Shown piece after piece: positions 35,718-43,772 of a DNA stretch of 64,000 nucleotides (within the stretch, counting starts at the first letter, position 1; every line of letters begins with the position of its first letter). The notes beneath the pieces were generated by a model that did not search any database, was not told the DNA's origin, and was given only the letters and a program-made list of their open reading frames with translations. The stretch is from Alcanivorax sp. 24 (GTDB lineage: Bacteria > Pseudomonadota > Gammaproteobacteria > Pseudomonadales > Alcanivoracaceae). The position numbers were made by a program, and so were the translations under genes. Location of the stretch: assembly GCF_004360225.1 (NCBI RefSeq), contig NZ_SNUA01000008.1, positions 124,001-188,000 of the forward strand, read 5' to 3'.

Positions 35718-37079
35718 GTGATGACACAGCCTTCTTCGGTTACCGGCGCTCGCGCCGATCTGTTGCGTGAGCGCTCCGGCCTGGCGCTGGCAAGGAACAC
35801 AGCGCGAGGCGCCCTGCGCATCATTGAGACCCTTGGTGTGGTCGGTCGCCAGGGGCTGGGCTGGGCACTTGGTGATCGTGACGCTCTGCCGGAACGGTTG
35901 CGTGCTACTTTTGAATCCCTGGGCGCGACGTACATCAAGCTGGGGCAGTTCATCGCCAGCTCGCCATCGCTGTTTCCGGAAGAGTACGTGGAGGCCTTCC
36001 AGAAATGTCTGGATCGGACCCCTCCGCTGTCGTTTCACTATATTCGCGGGGTGGTGGAGGAGGAGCTCGGTGGCGGTCTGGAGCAGCACTTCGAGTGGGT
36101 GGATCCGCGCCCGCTGGCCAGCGCTTCCATCGCCCAGGTGCACGCAGCGCGGCTGCACAATGGGGCCGAAGTGGTGATCAAGGTGCAGCGCCCTGGGGTG
36201 CGCAACGTACTGCTCACCGATTTCAATTTTCTCTACTTTTCCGCCCGGGTCATCGAATCCCTGGCACCGGGCCTGAGCCGCTCGGCGCTGTCCGGGGTGA
36301 TCGAGGAACTGCAGGCGGGAATGATGGAGGAATGCGATTTTCTTCAGGAAGCCCGTAATCTGGAGCAATTCAACGATTTCCTGGCGCGGACCGGTAACCG
36401 GGCCGTGGTGGCGCCGCGCCCGATCCGGTCCCATACCACCACCAGGGTGTTGACCATGGAACGGTTGCACGGCATGCCGATCACGGATCTCGGTGCTCTG
36501 CGTGAGTATACCGACGACCCCGCCGGGGTGTTGATCACTGCCTTGAACACCTGGTTTTCCAGCCTGATGTTGTGTGATTTCTTCCACGCCGATCTGCACG
36601 CCGGCAACCTGATGGTGCTGGAGGACGGCCGTGTCGGCTTCATCGACTTTGGCATGGTCGGGCGTATTCGCCGGGAGGCCTGGGAGGGCATGTCCAGTTT
36701 TCTTGAGGCGATTGGCAATGGCGACGTCCAGACCATGGCCCGGTCCATGGTGATGGTGGGCATGACCCGGGAAGAAGTGGATGTGGATGCGCTGGCGCGG
36801 GATATCACCGCTTTGCAGGAGCGCCTCACCCGGGTGGATCCGTCATCGTTGGTGCAGGCCGACCGCAATGATCGTGAGGTCAATCGTTTGCTGATGGATC
36901 TGGTGCGCATCGGCGAGGACCACGGTATCCGGTTCCCGCGGGAGTTCGCTCTGCTGCTCAAGCAGTTTCTCTATTTCGACCGCTACGTGCAGGCATTGGC
37001 GCCGGAACTGGATCTGTTCAATGATCAGCGCGTGGATATGTTTGGCGCTCTGGAGCAGATACCCACGGAAGATTCCTAG
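35718..37079 (+). CDS. ABC1/UbiB (AarF) family atypical kinase
   Basis: A 453-residue UbiB-type protein with the N-terminal KxGQ motif (LGATYIKLGQFIASSPSLFPEEYVEAFQKC), the Ala-rich loop LASASIAQVHAARL, VVIKVQRPG with the ATP-binding Lys, and the catalytic FHADLHAGNLMVLEDGRVGFIDFGM. Members act as ATPases or kinases in isoprenoid-quinone metabolism or related lipid processes. It is not linked to ubi genes here but lies between DUF6091-like genes, so a role tied to that cluster or plain proximity are both possible. No C-terminal membrane helices are evident. Confidence 0.88.
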   Translation: MMTQPSSVTGARADLLRERSGLALARNTARGALRIIETLGVVGRQGLGWALGDRDALPERLRATFESLGATYIKLGQFIASSPSLFPEEYVEAFQKCLDRTPPLSFHYIRGVVEEELGGGLEQHFEWVDPRPLASASIAQVHAARLHNGAEVVIKVQRPGVRNVLLTDFNFLYFSARVIESLAPGLSRSALSGVIEELQAGMMEECDFLQEARNLEQFNDFLARTGNRAVVAPRPIRSHTTTRVLTMERLHGMPITDLGALREYTDDPAGVLITALNTWFSSLMLCDFFHADLHAGNLMVLEDGRVGFIDFGMVGRIRREAWEGMSSFLEAIGNGDVQTMARSMVMVGMTREEVDVDALARDITALQERLTRVDPSSLVQADRNDREVNRLLMDLVRIGEDHGIRFPREFALLLKQFLYFDRYVQALAPELDLFNDQRVDMFGALEQIPTEDS

Positions 37080-37086
37080 AACCGGT

Positions 37087-38133
37087 TTACTCCACCGGAT
37101 TGGCGCACTCGGCGCGGCGTGCGTCCAGCTTGCAACGGATCCGTTGTTGCAGGTTGAGCATGTCGCCGTCGTAGTAGCCCTGCCCGCGCAACTGCAGGCG
37201 GGCATCGCGCATCATCACCTCATAGTCCTGTTTGTCCCGGTCCGGAATCGGCACCCACCAATGGTCCTGTACCTGGCGGGATTCCAGATGCACGCGATCC
37301 ATCATCTTCTGGTACCCCTCGAAGAACAGCTCCCGCGAAATCTGCGCCATATCCGCCGGGAAGCGGTCCTTGTGGCCCACCAGCTGCAGGCTGATCTGCG
37401 CCAGCGGATAGTCGATGATACCGCCGTCCGGCGTCATACCCTTGTACAGCTCCATGATCTGATAGGCGGCTAACGGCGCCGCCAGCACATCCACCACGCC
37501 GTTGTTGAACTTGTTGGGCGCGCTGACCAGATCCGATGGCACGGGTGACGCGCCCACCTGGGCGACCATCTCCGCCTGCGTCGGGTCGTAATCGAGAACC
37601 GCCACTTTCTTGCCGGCGGCCTTGGCCAGGGTATTGATGCGTTTGTCGTTGACGAAAATATAGGCGGCGCCGGCGGGAGCGATGCCGAGGATCACGTAGT
37701 CACCTTCCACCATGCGCGGTGCCGATTTCGGATTGGCCAATACCTCCAGCAGGATGCGCATGTGCTCTTCACTGGGCACGCCGCCGATGGAATCGATGGT
37801 GCCGGTGTACTTGTTGAAAAGCCGCGCGCGCATGCCGGTCATCAGTGCGGCGTCGCACTGGCGCGCCTTGAGCGCCTCCACCATCACCCGTTCATTGGTG
37901 TAGGGCTCAAGATCAATGTCCAATCCGTACTCCAGGAAACGGGCCTTCTGGTCCTGGGCCACGGAGAAAATCGGTCCGTTACGGCCGACCAGATCCCAGA
38001 TGCAGACGGTCAGATGGCGGCGCTCCTGGAACGCCTTGGTAACCGCGCCGGGGGCGGGTTCGGCCATGGCCGGGACGGCGGGGCCAAACAGCACCAGCAA
38101 GAACGCAGTGGCATATCTCCAGCCATGGATCAT
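37087..38133 (-). CDS. Putative solute-binding protein, DUF6091-like
   Basis: A 348-residue exported protein (signal peptide ending PAMA, about residues 1-24). It shares with the next gene the blocks CIWDLVGRNGPIF, CDAALMTGMRARLFNKYTGTIDSIGGVPSEEHMR, GAAYIFVNDKRINTLAKAAGKK, FNNGVVDVLAAPLAAY, ELYKGMTPDGGIIDYPLAQIS and IRCKLDARRAEC. The closest relative in the window is the gene at 38280. It runs toward the convergent ABC1 gene. No permease gene is adjacent, so it may use the TRAP permeases at 28-33 kb. Confidence 0.78.
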   Translation of the reverse strand: MIHGWRYATAFLLVLFGPAVPAMAEPAPGAVTKAFQERRHLTVCIWDLVGRNGPIFSVAQDQKARFLEYGLDIDLEPYTNERVMVEALKARQCDAALMTGMRARLFNKYTGTIDSIGGVPSEEHMRILLEVLANPKSAPRMVEGDYVILGIAPAGAAYIFVNDKRINTLAKAAGKKVAVLDYDPTQAEMVAQVGASPVPSDLVSAPNKFNNGVVDVLAAPLAAYQIMELYKGMTPDGGIIDYPLAQISLQLVGHKDRFPADMAQISRELFFEGYQKMMDRVHLESRQVQDHWWVPIPDRDKQDYEVMMRDARLQLRGQGYYDGDMLNLQQRIRCKLDARRAECANPVE

Positions 38134-38178
38134 GGTCAGTGTCTCTCCATCCGTTGCCGGGGGGCTTTGGAAAACGTC

Positions 38179-38199
38179 ATGCCGGACTCGATCCGGCAT
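38179..38199. terminator. Hairpin between tandem solute-binding genes
   Basis: ATGCCGG (38179-38185) and CCGGCAT (38193-38199) form a short stem; a second GC-rich stem lies near 38235-38253. The sequence resembles dispersed GATGCCGGA-type palindromes of proteobacteria. Weak T run. Confidence 0.4.
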
Positions 38200-38279
38200 C
38201 TCTACTTACCAAATGGTGTACTCTCCAGAAGGAGATCCCGGGTCACGCCCAGGATGACGGAGCGCTTTTCAGAGATGCC

Positions 38280-39461
38280 CTAGGAACTGGAGCATTCGCC
38301 GCGTGACGGCGTGTATTTGCAGCGAATCCGCTTTTGCAGGTCGAGCATGCGGCCGTCATAGTAACCTTGCTTGCGCAACACATTGCGGGCGTCTTGCATC
38401 ATGCTTTCATAAACGCGGCGTTCCTTATCCGGGATATGGATCCACCAGCGGTCCGGCACCCGATCCTCCTCGATCTTCACCCGCGCGCGGATGCGGTCGT
38501 AGGCCTCGAACGACGCTTCGCGCACCAGTTGGGCGATCTCGTTGGGAAATTTGTCCAGCCGGCCCACCAGCTGCATGCTGATCTGCGCCAGCGGAAAATC
38601 GACGATACCGCCGTCCGGCGTCATCCCCTTGTACAGCTCCAGAAGCTCGTAGGCGATCAGCGGGGCGGCCAGAATATCCACCACGCCGTTGTTGAATTTG
38701 TTCGGGGCGCTGACGATATCCGAGGGCACCGGCGTGGCGCCGATACCGGCGACCATCTCCGCCTGGGTCTTGTCATAGTCCAGCACCACCACTTTCTTGC
38801 CGGCGGCCTTGGCCAGGGAGCTGATCTGCTTGTCATTGACGAAGATATGGGCGGCGCCGCCGGGGTACACGCCCATGATCACGTAGTCGCCATGCACCAT
38901 TTTGTCCGCCTGGCTGGGGTGGGCGAGTACTTCCAGCAGGGTGCGCATGTGGTCATTGTCTGGCACCCCGCCGATGGAATCGATGGTGCCGGTGTAGACA
39001 TTGAAATCACGGGCACGAAAGCCGGTCATCAGGGCGGCGTCGCAGCGGCCGGCTTTCAATTCATCCACCATGATCGACTCATTGGTGAACGGGATCATCT
39101 CCAGATTGATGCCGTACTCCAGCGCCAGAGCCCGCTGCTCCATGGCGGCGTGAAAGATCGGTCCGTTGCGACCGGCGATATCCCAGATGCAGATCTTGCG
39201 CTTGAGCGCGGTGCCCGGCGGCATCTGGTCGATGCCCACCAACTTGCTGATCGCCTTGAGCCGTACCCGCACCGGCATGTCTCGTGAGTAAAAGACGCTG
39301 GCCAGTTCCGATACCAGCGAATCGCTGATGGTGACCCCGGGCAGCAGTTTTTCCATTTTCGCTTTTTGTTCCGGCGACAACCTCAGATCCTCGGCGCTGA
39401 CGTTAACGGCGCCAGAGAGCAGGACAAGGAGTGTGACGGCCCTCATCAATAAGGCGTTCAT
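38280..39461 (-). CDS. Putative solute-binding protein with N-terminal extension, DUF6091-like
   Basis: A 393-residue member of the same family. After the signal peptide (about 1-23) it carries an extra domain of about 60 residues (LSPEQKAKMEKLLPGVTISDS to LKAISKLVGIDQMPPG) not found in the other three paralogues; the binding-protein core then begins at KRKICIWDIAGRNGPIF. Core blocks include CDAALMTGFRARDFNVYTGTIDSIGGV, GAAHIFVNDKQISSLAKAAGKK and IRCKYTPSRGEC. The close pair 37087/38280 suggests a recent duplication followed by gain or loss of the extension. Confidence 0.78.
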   Translation of the reverse strand: MNALLMRAVTLLVLLSGAVNVSAEDLRLSPEQKAKMEKLLPGVTISDSLVSELASVFYSRDMPVRVRLKAISKLVGIDQMPPGTALKRKICIWDIAGRNGPIFHAAMEQRALALEYGINLEMIPFTNESIMVDELKAGRCDAALMTGFRARDFNVYTGTIDSIGGVPDNDHMRTLLEVLAHPSQADKMVHGDYVIMGVYPGGAAHIFVNDKQISSLAKAAGKKVVVLDYDKTQAEMVAGIGATPVPSDIVSAPNKFNNGVVDILAAPLIAYELLELYKGMTPDGGIVDFPLAQISMQLVGRLDKFPNEIAQLVREASFEAYDRIRARVKIEEDRVPDRWWIHIPDKERRVYESMMQDARNVLRKQGYYDGRMLDLQKRIRCKYTPSRGECSSS

Positions 39462-39614
39462 AAAGGTCCCTTTTTGTTGTTGGTGTGGGCGCTATGACAC
39501 GAGGACCGCTTTCTCGGGCCCGTGCAAAAAGTAATAGCACAGTTGTTCCGGTTGCCGGGCACCATGACGACGTTTGGCTTTGTCGCTAAGGCCAAGGGGA
39601 AATTGCATAGGGGC

Positions 39615-39870
39615 GCCGGACGCCGGACGCCGGACGCCGGACGCCGGACGCCAGACGCCAGACGCCAGACGCTAAAGTCAAAACCCGGGGCTGTGGGCGT
39701 TGCGGAAGTAAATAAGTATTTTAGTTCTTGCCAGGGTGTTGGGGCTGGTTTTGCATTATCAGCGTCCAGCGTCCAGCGTCCAGCGTCCAGCGTCCAGCGT
39801 CCAGCGTCCAGCGTCCAGCGTCCAGCGTCCAGCGTCCAGCGTCCAGCGTCCAGCGTCCAGCGTCCAGCGT
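39615..39870. mobile_element. Compact element bounded by inverted heptamer arrays
   Basis: Left array: eight 7-bp units, five GCCGGAC then three GCCAGAC (39615-39670). Right array: fifteen CAGCGTC units (39760-39864) plus a partial unit reaching the SDR stop codon at 39870. The 89-bp centre starts GCTAAAGTCAAAACC, ends CTGGTTTTGCATTAT, and matches the inner flanks of the 26 kb element on both sides, without its roughly 610-bp insert. It therefore represents the uninterrupted form. The 153 bp to its left (39462-39614) hold no feature I can support beyond the upstream region of the solute-binding gene. Confidence 0.75.
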
Positions 39871-40646
39871 TATTTCGGCTGTGCGTCCAGAGAAACGCCA
39901 TTTACGTTGCTGCTATCCGGGCCCAGCAGATACAGATAGACCGGCAACAGCTGTTCCGGGGTTTTCAACGTCATCGGGTCTTCGCCGGGGTAGGCATTGG
40001 CGCGCATGGCGGTGCGGGTGGCGCCTGGATTCACCGTGTTGACACGGATCCTGGAGGTGTTTTCCAGTTCCTCGGCGAGTACCTGGGCCAGATTTTCGGT
40101 GGCTGCCTTGGACACCGAATAGGCTCCCCAGTAGGCGCGGCCGCGCCGGCCGACACTGGATGAAGTGAACAGGATGCGGGCGTCGTCGCTGTCGCGAAGT
40201 AACGGCAACAGCGCCTGGGTCAGGTAGAAGGCGGCGTTGACGTTCACCTGCATGACCGAGTCCCAGGTGTCGGCGCTGTAGCCGTCCATGGGAGTGATGT
40301 CGCCAAGCAGCGAGGCGTTGTGGAGCACGCCGTCCAGACGACCGAACTCTTTTTCGAACAGGCTGGCCAGCTCCAGATAATCACTGGGACGGGCGACCGT
40401 CATGTTGACCGGCGCCAGGGCCGGTTCGGGGCCGCCGGCGGCTTTGATTTCGTCGTACACCGCTTCCAGCTTCGACTGGGTACGGCCCAGCAGGATCACG
40501 GTGGCGCCGTGCCGGGCCAGTCCCAGGGACACGGCCCGGCCGATGCCGTCGCCGGCGCCGGTCACCAGGATGATGCGATCCTTGAAGGCGTTATCCGGAC
40601 ATTGATACGTCACCGCCTGGCTATTCAGGGACTGCAGATCGGTCAT
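39870..40646 (-). CDS. YciK family short-chain dehydrogenase
   Basis: A 258-residue SDR with TGAGDGIGRAVSLGLA (cofactor glycine motif), the HNAS segment in GVLHNASLLGDI, catalytic Ser in ILFTSSSVGRRGRAYWGAYSVSK with Tyr and Lys (YSVSK). The sequence follows YciK, whose substrate is not known. It overlaps the upstream phosphatase gene by four bases. The stop codon shares its first base with a heptamer array. Confidence 0.9.
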   Translation of the reverse strand: MTDLQSLNSQAVTYQCPDNAFKDRIILVTGAGDGIGRAVSLGLARHGATVILLGRTQSKLEAVYDEIKAAGGPEPALAPVNMTVARPSDYLELASLFEKEFGRLDGVLHNASLLGDITPMDGYSADTWDSVMQVNVNAAFYLTQALLPLLRDSDDARILFTSSSVGRRGRAYWGAYSVSKAATENLAQVLAEELENTSRIRVNTVNPGATRTAMRANAYPGEDPMTLKTPEQLLPVYLYLLGPDSSNVNGVSLDAQPK

Positions 40647-41323
40647 GTCAGGCTCCCGCTTGTCAGGGTTTTCAGTAAGGGTAACAGGTCTTCGCCCCGC
40701 TCCAGCAGGTGGTCCGCCTGCCAGCCGCGGGGGTCGTCATCGGCGTCGATGTAACCGAACGCGGCCACCGCGGTGGCCATACCGGCGTTTTTGCCAGCCT
40801 GAATGTCGCGCAGATGATCACCGACGTAAAGGCAGGCGGCGGGGTTAACACCATCGCGCCTGGCCGCCATCAGCAAACCCTCCGGGTCCGGTTTGCGCTG
40901 CCGCACGTGATCCGGGCAGACCACCGCGCCAACCCGTGTCGCCAGACCCAGACCCTCAAGCACCGGCACCGTGAAGCGTTCCGGTTTGTTGGTGACGATA
41001 CCCCAGGGCAGGCGGTGCCGGTCGAGCCAGTCCAGGGAGTCGGCCATCCCTTCGAACAGCCGGGTGTCCACCGCCAGATGACCGGCGTAGGCGTCGAGCA
41101 ACTGATTCAGGTAATTGTCGAACGCGTCGTCTTCCGGGCCCAGGCCAAAGCCCAACTCGGTCAGCGCCCGGGCGCCGTTGGATACATTGGCGCGCACCGC
41201 CGCATAGCTCACCGCCGGGCGGTCGTGCTCCGCCAACAGGTTATTGAGCACGCTATAAAAGTCCGGCGCGGTGTCGATCAGGGTGCCGTCCAGATCGAAG
41301 TAGACGGCCTGCAGAGATGTCAT
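40643..41323 (-). CDS. mupP: HAD phosphatase, probable MurNAc-6-phosphate phosphatase MupP
   Basis: A 226-residue HAD-IA phosphatase with nucleophile motif YFDLDGTLIDT, motif II VTNKPERF, the KP motif VRQRKPDP and the metal-binding VGDHLRDIQAGKNAGM. Gph-like phosphoglycolate phosphatases look similar, but the order ubiG-mupP-yciK next to gyrA is that of Pseudomonas, where MupP dephosphorylates MurNAc-6-P in peptidoglycan recycling. Assignment therefore rests on family plus synteny. Confidence 0.82.
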   Translation of the reverse strand: MTSLQAVYFDLDGTLIDTAPDFYSVLNNLLAEHDRPAVSYAAVRANVSNGARALTELGFGLGPEDDAFDNYLNQLLDAYAGHLAVDTRLFEGMADSLDWLDRHRLPWGIVTNKPERFTVPVLEGLGLATRVGAVVCPDHVRQRKPDPEGLLMAARRDGVNPAACLYVGDHLRDIQAGKNAGMATAVAAFGYIDADDDPRGWQADHLLERGEDLLPLLKTLTSGSLT

Positions 41324-41338
41324 GGAGCCTCGCTAGTG

Positions 41339-42052
41339 TCAGACCGCTTTAACCGCGTGCATCAGGTAATTGACCGAGACGTCCCGGTTCAATTTGTACA
41401 CCTGGGTGATCGGGTTGTAGGTCATGCCAGTGGTGTCGCGCACATCCAGGCCGGCATCCCGGGACCAGCCCGCCAGTTCAGACGGGCGGATCAGTTTGGC
41501 GTATTCATGGGTGCCGCGCGGCAGCAGGCGCAGCACGTACTCGGCGCCGACAATGGCGAACAGGAATGACTTCGGATTGCGGTTGATGGTGCTGAAGAAC
41601 ACTTGGCCGCCGGGCTTGACCAGCGTGGCGCAGGCGCGGATCACGGAGGACGGGTCCGGGACGTGTTCCAGCATTTCCAGGCAGGTGACCACGTCATACT
41701 GGCCGGCCCGCTCGGCGGCGATGTCTTCCGCCGGGGTTTGCAGGTATTCCACTTCCACGCCACTCTGTTCGGCATGTAGCCGTGCCACGGCCAGCGGCGC
41801 TTCGCCCATGTCGATGCCGGTGACGGTGGCGCCCCGGCGGGCCATGCCTTCGGAGAGCAGGCCACCGCCGCAGCCGATGTCGATGACGGTTTTGCCGGGC
41901 AAATCCACTCGCTCATCGATGTAGTTCAGGCGCAGCGGGTTGATGTCGTGCAACGGCCGGAATTCGGAGTTCGGGTCCCACCAGCGCTCCGCCAGCGCGT
42001 TGAATTTGGCGACTTCGCTGTTGTCCACGTTGCGGCGGGTTACTTCGTTCAT
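41339..42052 (-). CDS. ubiG: Ubiquinone biosynthesis O-methyltransferase UbiG
   Basis: A 237-residue methyltransferase with the UbiG opening [38 protein letters not shown] and motif [17 protein letters not shown], followed by the membrane-contact region [22 protein letters not shown]. It carries out both O-methylations in ubiquinone synthesis. Start at 42052 overlaps the amidohydrolase stop as ATGA. Confidence 0.95.
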   Translation of the reverse strand: MNEVTRRNVDNSEVAKFNALAERWWDPNSEFRPLHDINPLRLNYIDERVDLPGKTVIDIGCGGGLLSEGMARRGATVTGIDMGEAPLAVARLHAEQSGVEVEYLQTPAEDIAAERAGQYDVVTCLEMLEHVPDPSSVIRACATLVKPGGQVFFSTINRNPKSFLFAIVGAEYVLRLLPRGTHEYAKLIRPSELAGWSRDAGLDVRDTTGMTYNPITQVYKLNRDVSVNYLMHAVKAV

Positions 42053-43377
42053 TGGCTTTCTCCGGCGATTTTCCGTTGCCATTGTTGAGCATTGTGCACC
42101 AGTTGGGCCTCGTTGAGGGTGAGCAGGTTCCGCTCTTTTAACAGGGCGCGGCCGGCGACCCAGACATCGGTGACCTGGTCGCGGCCGGCGGCATAGACCA
42201 ACTGTGCCACCGGGTCGTAAACCGGCTGGGTCTCCAGGCGGGCCAGATTCACCGCCACCAGATCGGCCTGTTTGCCCGCTTGCAGGGAACCGATGCGGTC
42301 ATCCAGTCCCAGGGCGCGGGCGCCGCCCAGGGTGGCCATTTCCAGAATCTCGGCGGCGGGCAGGGCGTCCGCGCGCAGGCTGACCCCCTTGGCCAGGAGC
42401 GCGGCGGCGCGCATTTCTCCGATCATGTCCAGATCGTTGTTGCTGGCGGCGCCGTCGGTGCCCAGGGCGACGTTGACGCCGGCCTGGCGCAGTTTGTAGA
42501 GCGGCGAGAAGCCGCTGGCCAGTTTCAGGTTGGACTCCGGGCAATGCACCACATGAGTGCCGGTCTCGGCCAACCACTGGATTTCCTCGTCCAGTAACTG
42601 GGTCATGTGCACGGCCAACAGGCGCGGTGTCAGCAGGCCCAGCCGGCGCAGCCGCGCCAGTGGCCGGTCACCGTTGTGCTCCACCGCCTGCTGAATTTCA
42701 CCGGCGGTTTCGTGCACGTGCATCATGATTTGCAGGTCCAGTTCCTCGGCCAGGGTCAGGGCCTTTTCCAGCGGACCGTCGGACACCGTGTAGGGCGCGT
42801 GCGGGCCGAATCCCAACGACAGCCGCGGCTCGTGGCGCCATTGGTCGACGGCGTCGGTGGCCAGTCGCAAATAGTCCTCCGGGCCGGACCCCATGGGCGT
42901 GGGGAAGTCCATCAGCGGGCAGAAAATGGCCGCCCGCAGACCGCTTTCCAGGGTGGCTTTGGCTACCGCGTCGGGAAAGAAATACATGTCGGCGAAGCAG
43001 GTGGTGCCGGCGCGGATCATCTCCCCCGCCGCCAGCCGGGTGCCCTCGTACACGAACGGGTCACTGACCCAGCGCCCCTCGGCCGGCCAGATGTGCTTTT
43101 CCAGCCAGGTCATCAGGGGCAGGTCGTCGGCCAGGCCGCGAAACAGGTTCATGGCGGCGTGGGTGTGAGCGTTGACCAGCCCCGGAATCAGCAGGTGCTG
43201 GTCCAGCCGACGCACCTCCGTGGCCCGCCATTGCTGGTCCGCCAGTGCGCTCGGCAGCAGGTCGACGATGGTGTCGCCGCGCACCACCACGGCGTGCTGT
43301 TCCAGTAGCGTGGCGTCCGGCGCCACTGGCGCCACCCAGCGGGCGTGCAGGACCAGGTCGGCCTGATTGTCGCTCAT
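42049..43377 (-). CDS. TRZ/ATZ family amidohydrolase, probable methylthioadenosine deaminase
   Basis: A 442-residue metal-dependent hydrolase. Metal ligands are in [19 protein letters not shown], a His in [21 protein letters not shown], and the Asp in [16 protein letters not shown]. The sequence is of the MtaD/SAH deaminase type; the Pseudomonas gene in the same position next to ubiG acts on 5'-methylthioadenosine. It probably deaminates methylthioadenosine in purine/methionine salvage. First gene of the operon with ubiG, mupP and yciK. Confidence 0.88.
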   Translation of the reverse strand: MSDNQADLVLHARWVAPVAPDATLLEQHAVVVRGDTIVDLLPSALADQQWRATEVRRLDQHLLIPGLVNAHTHAAMNLFRGLADDLPLMTWLEKHIWPAEGRWVSDPFVYEGTRLAAGEMIRAGTTCFADMYFFPDAVAKATLESGLRAAIFCPLMDFPTPMGSGPEDYLRLATDAVDQWRHEPRLSLGFGPHAPYTVSDGPLEKALTLAEELDLQIMMHVHETAGEIQQAVEHNGDRPLARLRRLGLLTPRLLAVHMTQLLDEEIQWLAETGTHVVHCPESNLKLASGFSPLYKLRQAGVNVALGTDGAASNNDLDMIGEMRAAALLAKGVSLRADALPAAEILEMATLGGARALGLDDRIGSLQAGKQADLVAVNLARLETQPVYDPVAQLVYAAGRDQVTDVWVAGRALLKERNLLTLNEAQLVHNAQQWQRKIAGESQ

Positions 43378-43457
43378 TCAAGGCTCCTTGCTTTACCGGG
43401 GCCGCCGGACGGTGGCGGCCAAACTGGCGGCGAGTATAGCCTGTCCGGGGAAACCGC

Positions 43458-43660
43458 TGCACGCTGACACGCAACACGCAACACGCAACACGCAACACGC
43501 AACACGCAACACGCAACACGCAACACGCAACACGCAACACGCTTGCTCGCTGCTGTGCCAGGGACTCGCTTCTGTTGTGACTCCCCAGATAAGCAAGCCT
43601 TTCCGGCTGACCTCGGGGCCGGCAAGCATGGCGTGCAAGCGTGTTGCGTGTCAGCGTGCA
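43458..43660. mobile_element. MITE-like element B with ten ACGCAAC heptamers
   Basis: Perfect 22-bp inverted ends (43458-43479 and 43639-43660). The left end runs into ten tandem copies of ACGCAAC (43469-43538). The interior shares CTTCTGTTGTGACT, a CTGACCTCGGG-like block and GGCAAGC.TGGCGTGC with element A at 10.95 kb. No coding capacity. It lies between mtaD-type and gyrA genes. Confidence 0.75.
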
Positions 43661-43772
43661 AGCGCACCAACCTCCCAGCCGGAATACTTATTCAGAGCTT
43701 CCCAAGCTGTGCTATCATCGTTGACTTTTCCAGGAGCGTCACCCACGCCACCGAGGATACAAAAGGAACGCC

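Noticed and set aside
39458-40163. ORFs with repeated [21 protein letters not shown] or Ser-Val-Gln-Arg-Pro-Ala units.
   Set aside because: Translations of the CAGCGTC heptamer array, not genes.
43681-43772. A TATCAT -10 box upstream of gyrA.
   Set aside because: No acceptable -35 at 16-18 bp, so I do not list it as a promoter.
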